Shown here: positions 1 through 12,923 of the stretch, one piece after another | Position numbering within the stretch: the stretch's first letter is position 1 | How the letters are laid out: every line of letters begins with the position of its first letter | Source: Paramecium octaurelia | Taxonomy: Eukaryota; Ciliophora; Oligohymenophorea; Peniculida; Parameciidae | DNA: 64,000 bases | Direction of reading: 5' to 3' | NCBI GenBank assembly: GCA_905182995.1 | Contig: CAJJDP010000114.1 | Location: 63,772 to 127,771 of the forward strand | Translations under genes and position numbers: made by a program | The notes under the pieces: generated by a model | What the model saw: the letters and a program-made list of their open reading frames with translations, nothing else | Told to the model about the DNA's origin: nothing | Database searches by the model: none

Positions 1-3000
1 GGATTTTATGGGGAAATGTGGTTTGATGGCAGTGGAGCTGTGAAGAGGACTGAGTAAATTGAAGAGATGAGAAGAAAGATGCAATAAGAGTATCTGGCTA
101 GAATCACTGATTTGGAAACCGAAATTTAAATTAAGGCTCAACATCTATTCGAAACTGATTAAGACTTAGCATAGACAAGAGCCTAATTGGAAGTAACTTA
201 GAGGTAGAACAAAACGAATAGTGAGAAATTGTAAGCACAAATTGATACACTGAATAAGTAATTAAAAAGTAAGGATGACACCATAAGTAAGTTGGATAAG
301 GACAAGTAACAACTGAATTAGACAATTAAGAGGTTGGAGTAAGAGAATGAGGAATTAAGAAATTAACCTCAGGGCATATCAGAGGAGGAGGTTCAAGAGT
401 ATATGACTCAAATATCGGAGTTAAAAGAATAATTATAGGCCAGCAAGGATCAAGAGAAAACTCTTAGGGCTAAGGCAGGTTAATTGTTTTTGAAGAGCCT
501 TTAAACCATCAAGGCATCTAATGACGAGAAATTGTCATAAGTGAAGGCGTAGACTTTAGCTTAAATTCAATTGGAGAAGGAGAAGATGCAATAGGAGAGA
601 TTGAATGCCAATAAGTAATTTGAGTTTGAGAAAAATTAACTGTTGGAGGAGAAGAACATTTTAATGAAGGAGAAATAGAAGATTTAAGCTGAGGTGTTAC
701 CTACGAATGCTGCAGGTGGGATGGATAATCTATAGGATGACGATGCCATTATTGTGTTATTGAAAGCATTGAAAGGTAATCCGCCACCCATGAAACAAAG
801 AATGAAAACATTTGATGGTGATTTGGATGGGTCATTAACCTAAGAAGAGTTTAGGCAATTTCTAGCCTCCCTAAAACTCAGTTAATAAGATATCCATTCT
901 TTATGTAGAATTGGAGGCTTTTTGGGACAGAAGAAATTGATTGGGATTGAGGAGTGGGCTTAAATATTGTAGGATAGACCAAAATAAAGGGAATAGTTTG
1001 AATAGGCCTTGTTTTGTAAATTACTGGATGCCATTAAATCTAGAAACCTCACAGTTGAGAAGATGTTTGAACTGATAGATACTGACGGATCAGGATCTCT
1101 GAGTCCTGCAGAACTTAAGCAAGGACTCAAGTCTTTGAAAATCATATTGAATTAGAAGGATTTAAATAACATGTTTGCTATATTCGACTCAGATAAGAGT
1201 GGCTCAGTTTCATTGGAAGAAATGAGAGAAACTCTGAATAATTATCAGAAGTTGAGAGAGGAGTAAGGTGAGGGAGAAATAGTAGTTGATGAACAGGACA
1301 GAATCTAAGCTTAGGATGAGGATAATCCGTATGAGGAAATAGAGGCTACATAAACAGAATTGCAATAAGAAATTAAAGAGTGGAACATTGACACCAAAGA
1401 TTTTACAAAGATAACAGGATTTTTAAAAGTGTAATTGATTAATGGGTCTTAAATCAATTCAAAATCATTGTGTTGTCATATTATATTAAAGGGAGGAAAC
1501 GTTATGGAAAAATCAGTGATTCTTTTCGATCAGAGTGAATTTAAGTAGGCTTTCATCTTTCCTATAGGGTAAGCGTTGAAGGAGAATCTATGCGAATATG
1601 TTTGGATTAGGTTATACCGAAATGCTGTTGAGGAGGACAATTTTGTGGGAGATGTCAAGATCATGTGGAAGCAGACCATTGATAAGCCAAATCAATGGGT
1701 AATCAATAACAAGTTCTAACTTCAGAACACTACTTACATTAAGGAGCAAAGCAAAATGTTTAAGCCTCAAGGGTTTGTTAATATTGCAATTAAGTTTGTC
1801 CCTGGTGAAGGAGTGGAAATCAAGAGACCTGTAGTTGGAAATAAAATAACAGCAACGATAGTAGAGGACGGTGTTTTAGAAGTGATACCAATCTAGTGTA
1901 TTTTGAAGTAGGATTTAAAGTAATTGAAGGAGCCCAAATTCTTCATGCATCTAAAATTCATGTCGATTGACAAGAAGGCGTAGGCTTAATTGACAGCATC
2001 AAACGATCTGTATTGGGAAGGTAAATACTTGCAAGACTTGAAATGCATAGCAAATGCCCCTATAGATTCAGTTTATGTGAAGGTCTATGTGGAGACTCCT
2101 AAAAATCTGTTATAAACAAATACTCAAATCCTTGGAGAGTTTTATATAGATTGGAGTGAATGTCTGCTGAATCCAGGAGAATTCCTATCAGAAAAGAGTT
2201 ACTCGCTTTAGGAGAATACCAAGGTCTATTTAAAGATTAGGTACATCCCACAATCGATGTTTTAACAGATAGTGGGATTCCGAGAGGGAGTGTCTAAGGA
2301 GGAGAAGAAGAAATAGTTGACTCTGGATGACATGATTGAAGGAACTCTAAAGATTCTCTTTGTAAGAGGTAAGAATTTGAGAGCAGATGATGGGGACACA
2401 TCTGATCCATATTGCATTGCTAAAATAAAGTCATTTGACAAAGAGATCAAGATACAATCGAAGACTGTGAAGTGTAGTTTGAATCCAGAATGGAGAGATT
2501 TGTAATCGATAAAGGTATTGATGCCAAAGGAAGCACCGTATCCTCCACTTGAATTCCAATTATTTGATGAAGATGTTCTGGGTGATGATGAGTTAGGTAT
2601 ATGTAAAGTGGATTTGGCTCCTTGTATTGAATAGCCATGTAAGTGGTCTATAAATGATTATTTTGACGTTATTGATCCGAAGGCGAAACAACCAGCTTAA
2701 ATTTACATCTAATGCTATTGGGTTCCAAAGGGCATGAAGGATCCCAACTTAAAAGCAAAAGATAAATTTGATTCCAGTGGTTGTGCTGATCCAGATCCAA
2801 ATTTCATAGATGGAGAACTAGTAATCAAAGTTGTGCATGCCAGAGAATTGAAGGCAGATTCCCCAGACCCATATGTTATTGTTAATTTCCCAGGAGGCAT
2901 GGAATTGAAAACAGAAACGATCTCGTCTTCCATAAATCCTATTTTCAATTAGATCTTGAGAAATCAATTCAAAGTAAAGAAGGAGACGGGGAAGACACCT

Positions 3001-6000
3001 TTGAAAGTATTGGTCAAGGATTCCAACATCTTGAGTGATGATTTAATTGGATATGTAGACATGTAATGGGAGGAGTGTGTGTCTCATCCTGGAGAATGGG
3101 CTATCAATTAAGTGTACAATCTAAGTGCTGCTGCAAACAGTAAGAACTTTGGGTCGATTGGTTTCCTGTATATTCAGGCCAAATTTATTGAAAGAGGAAT
3201 GATTGATGACTAAGCAGAGGCACCATTGACTGAGAATCTATTTGAAATAATAAATTCGAAATAAGGAATTTATTCTGGTTCATTAAGAATATTCTTGGTA
3301 CATGCAAGAGGATTGGTCGTGGCTGATAGCAAAGCAAGTGATCCATACGTAGTGTTCAAAGTCCCAGGAGGCAAGAAGGTAGAAACTTTGTCTAAACCTG
3401 ATACCATCAATCCTTCTTGGAAAACTATTTTTAATATAAATGTGTCTATGCCGAAAGATACGATTCAGCCTCTAAGAGTAGAAGTGTTTGATGATGATTT
3501 GGTCAATGACGAATTGATGGGATATTGCACCATTGATTTGTTGGATACTTTCAACAATCCTCAAGTGTGGAAGTTCAACGAAGTAGTGGACTTGCAAGGG
3601 GATCAGAAGATGCAAAAGAAGTACAAGACCAAAGAATTCGGCAAGATCTATTTATAAATTATGTACTGTTTGTAGGGGATTCAAAATAATGATCCTCCCT
3701 TGCCTTTAACAGAGGATTTGGATTTCATATTGAGAGAGCAACAACAGGAAAACAAAAGGCCCATGAAGGGCAAATTATTTATCAATATCCCTGTGGCTTT
3801 GGGATTGAAACCAGATGACGGAGTCACTGCAGATCCGTATTGCAAGTTGACCTTCCCAGATACTCACAATGTGAAGAGCAAACAAATTGATAAGACCATC
3901 AATCCAATATTCAATTTTCAATATCAATGGAATTGCAATCTAATCAAAGAACAATACAAACCAATATTTTTGTAAATCTATGACTCAGATGCTCTAAGTG
4001 ATGATTTACTGGGAGAAGTGGAAATCGAATGGATGGAGTGTTTCAATAACCCCTCTTAATGGATGATTAACAAGCAGTATCAATTGTCAGAGGGCAAAGT
4101 TTATGTTCAATGTAAGTTCTTACTTCCAGGGCAGGAGACTACTCCTGAAGGCATCAGAGCATGTGACACCGTTCAAGAATTGAAGCATGATTATGGCAGA
4201 GTCCTTGGCAAGATAGATGTGAAGATTATATCTGCTTCCCAATTGTATAATGCAGACATCACAGGAAAAAGTGATCCTTTTGTGGAATGCGGATTGAGTA
4301 GTGAAACTAAGAAAATGCAGACTCCAATTAAAGACAATACATTGGATCCAATTTGGGATTTCCAAGGGAGTCTTGTGGTTGAATTGTTGAGATGCCAAGT
4401 CCAAATGAACACCATTAATTTCAATGTCTACGATGATGATGAAGTTGGCAAAGATTTCCTTGGATAATGTGAAGTTGATTTGATTGATATTCTGGAGAAG
4501 AATCCAGGATCAGTGATGCTTCAAGATCTGCCCTTGAAGGATCCCAGCAAAAAAGGAAATCCAAATTTGGGATCTCTGAAAGTGTAATTCGTTTGGATTC
4601 CAGATCCTTACAATGAGGGCGTGGTGGGATTAAGAATACCCCCTAAGATGTATGAAGGTGATCTATGTATCCGATTCCCAAATGCGAGATAATTACCCAA
4701 AGGGGATCCCTATGTCACTTTCTTCTTAACTGAAGACATGGAGAAGAATTACAAATGTAAAAATTTAGACAGCAATTAAAATCCAGATTGGAATTACGAA
4801 GAAATTATCAAACTGTCCATTAGTGAAAGGTAAATCTTGACTGAGAGAATAAAGGCTACTGTTAAAAACTACAATTCAGCATGGAGTGACACTGTGTTTG
4901 GAGGCATCACAGTATTATTACTTGACTTATTCCGAAAGCCAGGTATGTGGATTAATTAATATTATTAACTTTATGATGGCGATGGCAAATTGATTGAGTC
5001 TTATGTGTATTTCTAAGCCTAGTTCAGAACAGAAGAAGTACAGGATAAAAATCCACCTGCCCTCACAGACTTTACACAGTTTATCAATTAAGGTAAACCT
5101 CCTACTTTCAATGGGAAATTGAAATTCACCTACATCGGACTCAAAAATTTAGAGAACCAAGATATCACTGGGTTGAGTGATCCTTTTGTGGAAATAAAGA
5201 TTTCAAAAGGATCCACAACTGCCTTTAAGACCACGACTTAGGATGACAAATTAGATTGCTTTTGGACTGACTGCGGAGAGTATTTGTTCAAAGAAGTCAC
5301 TCAAGAAGACCTATCATTATTAAGACTGTACATCAATGTGTTTGATTACGATTACAACTCTAATGATCTACTTGGCAAATGTGAACTCGATCTAAGTAAA
5401 TTGAAGTCAGGACAATGGGTGAATTACCGCATTCCACTTTTGAATGAGAAGGACTTCCCATAGAAAAGTGAAATTTATCTACAAGCTCTATTCACCATTG
5501 ATGGAGATGGAGCTGCCGTCTAATAGTAGCCTAAGAATTTATACGAGGACATTGCCAGGTAATAGCAAGAAGAACAGGAGAGAATAAAGAAAGAGAAGGA
5601 AGCTTTGGCAGCCGTACCTAAAATGCCTGGAGCATTGAGGGTCTTTGCTCCGTATGCCAAATAATTGATTAAAGCTGATATAATGGGAAACAGCGACCCA
5701 TTTGTAGAGTTCAAAATTTCCAAAGGTAGTAAACAAATCATTAAAAGTAAAACTATTGATGATGATCCTAATCCCGTTTGGAACTTCAGTGGAGAATTTG
5801 CTTTGGATATGCAATCACATGAATACAATGACATCGCAATTATGTGCACTGTCTATGATTACGATACCATAGTTTCCAGTGACTTCCTTGGCTTCTTAGA
5901 ACTATCATTGAATGACATCTTTGCTAAGCCAGGAACTTGGATCAACGGTCTATTCCAACTCAAAGATGAACATGGAAATGCTGGCAAGAATGGATCAATT

Positions 6001-6936
6001 TACTTATAACTCTAGTGGGTACCCAATTCCATTAAGAACAACGTCTCTTTGGCTTAGCCCAATTAGATTTAACAGCAAGTTGCTCAGCCTGTGCCAGAAC
6101 CACAGACTTAGAAACCCTAATAAGGAATTCTGCATGTCAACCTCATCAAAATTGTTGGCTATGACAAAAAGTCATAAATCAAAGTATCTCAGGGCCAAAA
6201 AGCATTCAATAGCAACCTCGTGTAGGCAGATGTTAATTATAACTTAAAGTGTTAATTTGAAAATCCAGAACCTCAAATTACAATCAATTTGTTAGATGAG
6301 AAATAGCAGTAGATAGCTGACACTGTTGTCAATCTGTAAAGCATTATCTAATAGCCAGGAACTTGGATGAATTCTTTTTACGGATTCCAACACAGCAATC
6401 TTCAACCTAACCTACAATAATTCTATCTCCAAGCTCAATTTAGGATAAATGATTAGAATGTTTAAGATCCTCCTCTCCTTCCAGATCCAGAAATCAAAAT
6501 GCCTGTCAGTCAGTCACAAATGATTCAACCCTTAAAAGGCAAATTAAAGGTTGCTGTTATTAAGGCAGAAAAGATTAAGTTGATGGATAACAATAAGGCC
6601 TCGAATGTAAAGGTCACTGTGATATTTAACGGAGAAGAAAAATCAACTGCTGCTGTGAAGGGAGCAGCTCCGGAGTGGAAGAAGATATTGGATCCCTACA
6701 AGCTTGACGCTCTAAAACCCTTACAAATCAATCTATTCCATGATCCAGGCATGTTTAGTCGTTGTGTACCAATTGGGGAAGTGACTATATAGGATTTATC
6801 TGCTATTTTCACAGCTCCAAATACTTGGGCAATAAAAAATGATTTTGTTTTGGGAGGAAATGGAAATGGAATCATAACTCTTTACATTGGATTCATAGGT
6901 GAGAAGGATAAGGATGCCTTGACAAAATTGCAATGA
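1..6936 (+). CDS. Giant EF-hand and multi-C2-domain protein (5' end outside window)
   Basis: Frame 1 is open without introns from base 1 to TGA at 6934-6936, giving about 2,311 residues with the start missing. Residues 1-235 are Gln/Glu/Lys-rich coiled coil. Three EF-hand loops follow: around 269 (DGDLDGSLTQEE), 358 (DTDGSGSLSPAE) and 395 (DSDKSGSVSLEE). From about 465 to the end come roughly twelve C2-type beta-sandwich modules. The first two and the eleventh are degenerate, and the last lacks the Asp pair. The others carry the SDPY/SDPF loop and acidic DDD/DDE loop of Ca2+-binding C2 domains, starting near 780, 936, 1090, 1255, 1400, 1550, 1700 and 1875. No transmembrane segment is visible at the C-terminus, unlike ferlins or E-Syts. 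Known C2 and EF-hand families bind Ca2+ and phospholipid, so a membrane- or cortex-associated Ca2+ scaffold is inferred. The exact role is unknown. Confidence 0.88.
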
Positions 6937-7110
6937 AAATTGAATCACTTAAGATATGTATTTTTAACCATTTCTATTTGAATTAATTTATCAATCTGTC
7001 ATTCTCCTTCTTCTTCTTAATTTCTCCATTCTGAGGTATCACTTATTTAATAAATTATATAAGAATTCGAAATAATTCCAAAATAATACCTCATACAAAA
7101 ATCAAACAAA

Positions 7111-8339
7111 ATGACAAGACCACTCGAATTCACAATTTTAGCAACTCACAATTTAGCAAGGTACCTACTAAATTCAACACCTAAAGGGCTTCAATAATGA
7201 GACTTCCTCATGGAGAAGTGAAAACTCCAGTTTATATGCCAGTAGGAACAAAAGGAGCAATGAAAGGAGTGACCTATCAAGAGATGGATGATTTGGGATG
7301 CAAATTACTGTTAGCTAACACTTATCATTTGGCATACAAACCAGGAGGTGATTTATTAGAAAAAATTGGTGGACTACATAATTTTGTGAATTGGAAAAAC
7401 AACATATTAACTGACAGTGGTGGATTTCAAATGGTTTCAATGTCTAAGCTCACTGAAGTGACAGAGGAAGGAGTCACTTTTGAGTCTCCTTATGATAGAT
7501 CAACAATGCATCTAAGACCAGAAGATTCAATCCATACATAAAATTAAATAGGAGCTGATATCATTATGGCTCTGGATGATGTTGTTAGGACAGCCACAAC
7601 TGGTCCTCGCATGTAAGAGGCAAGTGAAAGAACAACCAGATGGCTGGACAGAGATATTGCTGCCCACAAAAGAAAACATGACTAAAACCTATTTCCAATT
7701 GTACAAGGAGGAGTTGATCCTAAATTAAGAGAGCAATCTTTGAATGACTTGATTTAGAGAGAAGCCAATGGATATGCAATTGGAGGATTGGCTGGAGGAG
7801 AAAATAAAGTATAAAATTCTTGAGTATTCAAGGTAGACTTTTGGAAAACAGTTGTATAATGCACAACTAAATTACCTACGAATAAACCTCGTTATTTAAT
7901 GGGTGTCGGATATCCAGTCGATATTGTTGTGTGTTCTTGTTTAGGTGTTGATATGTTTGATTGTGTTTTCTCAACAAGAACAGCTAGATTTGGTACTGCT
8001 TTTACAGATCATGGATTTCTAAAACTTAGAAATAATCAAATAGCAAATGTTTTTGAGCCAATTTAGAAAGGGTGTTAATGTTAAGCTTGCAAGTATTTCA
8101 CCTAATCTTATTTGCATTATTTGATTTCAAGAGAGGAGGTTGCTTGTCATATCATTTCTATTCATAATCTGAATTATTTGATATAATTAATGCTCAATTT
8201 ACATCAATCGATTATAGATGGTAAATTGAATGAATTTGTGAATGGATTTTTGAAAACATGGTACAAAAGAGAAGGTAAAATACCTTAATGGGTCATTGAC
8301 GCTTTAGAATATGCAAAGTTGCCAATTGAATAGTTGTGA
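7111..8339 (+). CDS. Queuine tRNA-ribosyltransferase catalytic subunit (TGT)
   Basis: The spliced frame gives 392 residues, close to the usual family length. Introns are at 7161-7186 (26 nt) and 7809-7832 (24 nt). Family signatures in order: [20 protein letters not shown] near the N-terminus; [11 protein letters not shown] carrying the general-base Asp; [18 protein letters not shown]; the nucleophile-Asp block [17 protein letters not shown]; and the zinc site CQCQAC with a later His. The usual Pro in DCVxPTR is Ser here, while the Asp is kept. The enzyme exchanges guanine-34 for queuine in GUN-anticodon tRNAs, working as a heterodimer with a QTRT2 partner in other eukaryotes. The partner is not in this window. 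The first ATG after the upstream AT-rich spacer gives the canonical N-terminus once the first intron is removed. Confidence 0.93.
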
Positions 8340-8433
8340 GTTTAATAATTGTTTTAATATTCATAAGATTAGTTATATGCGAATTGATTTATATTTCTTA
8401 TTCTTTATAGAATACAGAGGATTGTATTTGTCA

Positions 8434-9252
8434 TCAATCAAACTCCACACTACATAAAGGATTGATCTCATGAGCTGTGATTGATCTCTTTCCATATAAT
8501 TGCTCGTCGAACTAGATCATTTGCCTGATAAATCCGATGTTGGGATTGACAATGTATCGTTTCTCTTTAGTATATTTAAATGCTTCTCTGAGGGTCATGC
8601 CCAGATGTTTCATCAAATACAGAATCACAATAGTAGCACTTCTCGATTTACCCAACTGACAATGCACTAAGGCACATTTCCCTTCTTTTCTGCATTTTTC
8701 TGGGGTGTTATTTTTAAATGTTTACCTAGGAACTCATAGGCTTCATCAAAGTGGTTTAGGATAGTTTCCCCAATAGTGTCCATGAGATGCAATTTCAGAT
8801 ATTGATATTTTTGGGGATAATAATTCTAGCATTCTGCAGCAGCATTCAAAATGTAGGTGACATTCGTCCTCAGATCAAGTTCGACTTCATTCTCTGAATT
8901 GATTGCTGCTCCCAAGTACAACCAATCTAGAATCTTAATAGTATTGATATGAAAGCCTTACTCTTGTAGAATGGCATATTAGATGATGTTGATATGACTC
9001 ATTTTTTATCCATTTTTAACACCTTTCGCATTGTGTACAATTTGAAGTATCCAGAGGTTAATTTTCCAAAACTCCAGTTCCATCAGCTTCACTAAAACAG
9101 GTTTCATCGATGTCCTCTGATTTTTTTAATTTTTTTTCGATTTCATCAGTGGTTGACCCTTCGAAATTACCGAATTTTTCTAACAGTTTCTTCCTAAAAG
9201 CATCTTCTTTTTGAACTTATTTAGGAGGAGGTGGTGGCGGTGGAGGAATCAT
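8434..9252 (-). CDS. Dual-specificity protein phosphatase with N-terminal Cys/His cluster
   Basis: Two introns (8934-8961, 8700-8725) give 254 residues. The protein starts with a seven-Pro run (MIPPPPPPPK), then a short Cys/His segment (CTQCERCQKWIKN, then HHLICH) that could hold one zinc ion, then a DSP catalytic domain. The signature is HCQLGKSRSATIVILYLM, i.e. HCx5R followed by Ser. A downstream NPNIGFIRQ block matches the C-terminal helix seen in small DSPs. The family removes phosphate from Tyr and Ser/Thr, typically on MAP kinases. The Cys/His segment is not part of the canonical DSP fold. Its pairing with a DSP recalls DUSP12, although there the zinc domain is C-terminal. The N-terminus depends on both intron calls, which restore the frame. 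Confidence 0.85.
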
Positions 9253-9427
9253 TAATAAATATTATGTATATATATATAATATACTTAGAATACTAATTAA
9301 TTAATATGAATAAATATAAGTGCATCAATTTATTATAATAATAATTAGCAATACTTTTTATTTACATCTCTTTATATTTAAAAATGATCTTCCTCCATCT
9401 TCACTATCTCTCCATAATACCAGAAAA

Positions 9428-9651
9428 TCAAGGAAATAAAAAATTGTTTTCACCATAAACATCGGATTTTGGTTGGTTATCTGGTCTCTCATTGTTACTT
9501 GCCTATTTTGTTCGAAGGTGCATAATTTTAAAAGGTCTTATTTTCAACTGGTAAACTTGAATCCAGAAGAGTGGAGGATTTTGTTGGTTGATGCAATTTG
9601 AGGATTAGATTGCGATTGGTTTTGGTTGATAAAGCATTTATGTTAATTCAT
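9428..9651 (-). CDS. Small hypothetical protein, 67 aa
   Basis: An ATG at 9651 with one 20-nt GT..AG intron (9537-9556) gives a 67-residue frame ending at TGA 9428-9430. It is Asn/Gln/Ser-rich and basic in the middle, with no signal peptide or membrane segment. The C-terminus SDVYGENNFLFP has no relative I recognise. The intron is near the lower size limit for this genome, and the frame is short, so it may not be a real gene. It lies between divergent neighbours (phosphatase on the left, Gln-rich protein on the right) and is the only coding candidate in that gap. Confidence 0.35.
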
Positions 9652-9799
9652 ATGAAATTTTGATTTTACGTCATTTAAGCTTTGTATACTATGCTCACAT
9701 TACACTATATTGGATTACAAATCTAAGAATCAATAAATCATTTTTAATCATTATATAAAATCTTTTTCTAAATATAACATCGTTTTTAAATCACCTACT

Positions 9800-12071
9800 A
9801 TGATTAACCAAAACACAGGTACATGTAAAATTTAAATCGTTCTAGAATCGTCAAAATGGGACTGGGTACCTGCTACCCAAACGCTAGAGATTACAATCAA
9901 TTCGAATAAAGTATAAATAGAAACAACTCCTTCAATTGTTTTGACTCACCCCGAAGGAGATGTAAATATATGAATAGACTTTTTTAGGCCTATCCTGAAC
10001 CATATGTAACTTTGGTTATTGACACTGAGAAACAACTTAAATATTCCGAGGAATTAGGATGGAATTGGCATAAGAGCTGGAATTTGCCCAATATTGTGGT
10101 TAGATTAGAAGTAATGACCTTCTCATATTAATAGATTAAAGATTCGCAAACATAGGAACTTTTGCTTTCTCCCAAAAATTTGTATGCCCAATTGTATGCT
10201 GTGAAAAAAGTGCAAGAAGGTAGTCGAGTCATACTTCAAGATGTCGGATTAAGAGGAACAAGTAAATTGGAACTAATTGACGGTCAAGCATATTTTTCAG
10301 TAAATTAATTTGCAAATCTTAATTGTAGGCATTGAGATTTGCATCAACCTCGTATAACAATGAAGGTGTCAAATTTCATTTATTAATGAGTGTGTACATT
10401 CAAAATTCTGATACTGAAAAGCCTCAAATATTGAATTCCACCATTTCTCCTCCCATTTTCGTAGACAGTCGAAAGAGTGCAGGCAATTCTGAACAAAAGA
10501 AATTATACTTACATGCAGAACCCTTTACCTTCGACTTGCTAGATAAAAAGTACTTCAAAAGAGAGAACAAAAGGAAGACTGAACAAGACGTAGAAATAGA
10601 AAATGACTTCGAGAGTTTGTTTAATTACTTGACTGCTCCCAACATTCGTCACAAGGTGAAACATCCTCTATTTTTAATCATCAAATTTTCTACTTGTGTG
10701 TCTCTCTACTATAATCCTATGACCGTTGAGGGAAATGTTAAAACCATAATGGAAAAACTCTAAAGTCAATTAACTAAGGACATCATTACTAAATAGTTGA
10801 GTTCTGCTGGGGAGAAACAATTTTATTTGTTGATAGAAGAAAACAATGATCAAAATAAGAACAAAAAAGTGACTGAAGCCATTGATTTTCTCAATACTGG
10901 TTGTTTGGAAATAGTCAGGAAGGAAGATTAAATTCCTTCCAAATTTGTCAAATTGGGAGACTCTGCAGAAATCTTAGAAAATTATAAATAATGCTTTGAT
11001 CAGTTATTAAAGATTTTCAAATAATTAACTTAGAAATTTTGTGAGAGTGACTCAAATGATTCAGATGACAACTATTCTGACTCAGAGTCGCAATTCCCAT
11101 AAAAGAAGGTCAAACTCAATGAAGAACAGAACAAACCCACTCAAGAATTCAAGAAACCCATCATCCCTCCTGAATAGATACCTGTGTAATTGCAACCTCA
11201 ATAACCTACTGATATTGGGCTCCCACAAGCACTCAATCAATAATAGTAGAAACCCATTTAACAACAACCATAACCACCTAAAAACAAACCAGCCGATGTC
11301 ATTAATAAACCAATCACTACTTAAGCACCCAATCCGATTCAATAGAATCCATAATTATAAAATAAAAAATAAGTAGGGTAACCTTCTTCTTCATTTACTG
11401 CCCCTTAACCACTTTAATAACACCCGTAGCCTCAATAGCCCCAATAAACACCACCTATTTAGCTTCAATCTTATCAAAAACCTAGTCATCCCCCTGGAAT
11501 CCAACCCATCAACATACCTGCCTAAGGACTTTAAGGAGCACCTTAACACATGAATCCTGCATTCCCTTACTAATTCTAATAACCTGATTCTAATGCTTTG
11601 CAATAAGTCGTGCAATATTATCAGCTCCAACAATTACTACTGTTATAATAGTAATAATAACTCAATTAGCAATCCTTCCCATCTCAGGCAGGTATGATGG
11701 GCAATCCAATGCCAACATAACCACTAAACTATATGTAGGGCTTGGGTGGATTGGGAATGCCTTAAGGGTAATTGAATCCTCAAACCTTGATGGGATAAAA
11801 CCAGAACTTTTAATAACTGCAACAACAATTATTAGCCTAACAATTGAATTCCTAATTGAATTCTTAATTGGGACTTTAATCTGGATTGCCATAATAATTG
11901 GGATCTGGAATGAGCTTGTAGTAATAGTACTTGTAGTAGCAATTGTAATAATAAATGGGCTTAGGCAGTTTTCCAAATTTTAATCCATTGATGGGACTTT
12001 ACTAAGGATAGCAACACAATATAAAGAAGCCTGGAGAGGGTTCAGGAATAATAAAATAAGAGCCATAATGA
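9800..12071 (+). CDS. Gln/Pro-rich protein with possible Ig-fold DNA-binding core
   Basis: Introns 9962-9987 and 10300-10328 give 738 residues. Residues 1-370 look folded: beta-rich, with VDSRKSA following ISPPIF near 215. This arrangement (RFxSTS.. then HLLMSVYI.. then SPPIxVxSRKSA) resembles the beta-sandwich core of p53/Runt/Rel/NDT80-type DNA-binding proteins, but this is my impression and not a match I could test. An acidic Ser/Asp stretch (ESDSNDSDDNYSDSES) follows at about 400. From about 430 to the end the sequence is dominated by Gln, Pro, Asn, Leu and Gly, encoded largely by TAA and TAG. The tail ends GSGIIKQEP, containing a psi-K-x-E motif like a SUMO site. A transcriptional regulator with a Gln-rich activation-type tail is the inference. 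Function is not established. Confidence 0.75.
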
Positions 12072-12105
12072 TATAAATATATATATATATATTTGATAAT
12101 AAGTA

Positions 12106-12882
12106 TCATTATTTTGAAGCTATAACATGTTCTCTTAACTCATCTATTTCTTACTGGATTTAATTTCTAACTTGGTTGAGGGAGGCGGTCACCATTTATT
12201 CAACCGCTTGTAGTACATTATATTGATATTATTATTGGGATTCTTATGGTTGTTGGGATTGAACTTAAGATACTTATTTACTGTGAGTTTTGGATTGTTC
12301 AGTGCTGACTCTCTTTTCTGATCCAACAGATTTTTGAGTTTCAGTTTTAGACTTCTCTATTTTGTGTTCAAGATTTCTTTACAATGCTTGATTTTCTTCT
12401 TTTAATTTGGCTTCGTACCACCTAACAATAGAAAACATCATAATACCTCTATAAATTATTCATTTGTTATTCCATATCCTTGACTTTGCCTTGGAGTTCC
12501 TAAAGTTACTTTTGTTATTTTTTGGAGTCCTTGTCTTGATTTCCATCTGGATTTTTAATTTTGGATTCAAGTAGCTTTTCTGATTTCAGAATCTTTGATT
12601 CATTTTCTTCGATCTTTCTCATCAAGCCTTTAACTACACTGTCAGTTCTTTGGATGGCTGGGATGTACTCAATCATTTATAATAATGGCATCAAGGCGTC
12701 TTGTTATAGACACACTCTGTTTAAGTTAACTACTATTATTGTGTGCTTTTACTTTCAAGATGAGCCAACTTGGAGGTTTCCTTATCTTTTTCAGTTGAGG
12801 GTGCAAAGGGAGGTAAGTTTTCAGCGGACTTCCTGAGTGCATTGGTTTTGTTTGCTTGTTTGGAAGCGGAGGTATTTTTCAT
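12106..12882 (-). CDS. Coiled-coil protein, unknown function
   Basis: The frame runs from ATG 12882 to TGA 12106-12108 and gives 242 residues with introns near 12730-12752 and 12422-12446. The acceptor of the first intron is ambiguous by 3 nt because TAG is repeated. The N-terminal 45 residues are basic and Ser/Lys-rich. From about 60 on it is mostly heptad-like helix, rich in Glu, Lys and Gln, with a Ser/Thr/Gln linker around 165-200 and a final helix EQMVTASLNQVRNQ. No catalytic motif or membrane segment is present. It ends 35 bp from the convergent Gln-rich gene and starts 42 bp downstream of UBA1, on the same strand as UBA1. A cytoskeletal or scaffold role is only a guess. Confidence 0.72.
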
Positions 12883-12923
12883 AAATGTCTGTTAAATATT
12901 AATTTTATTATTTATTGAATAAC

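Noticed and set aside
5912-6247. A second open frame within the multi-C2 gene, as if a frameshift or overlapping gene
   Set aside because: Frame 1 stays free of TGA throughout and keeps the C2 pattern; the other frame is a shadow created by reading TAA/TAG as stops.
12072-12105. TATA repeats between convergent genes as a promoter
   Set aside because: Both neighbours end here, so no promoter is needed; the run is ordinary AT-rich spacer.
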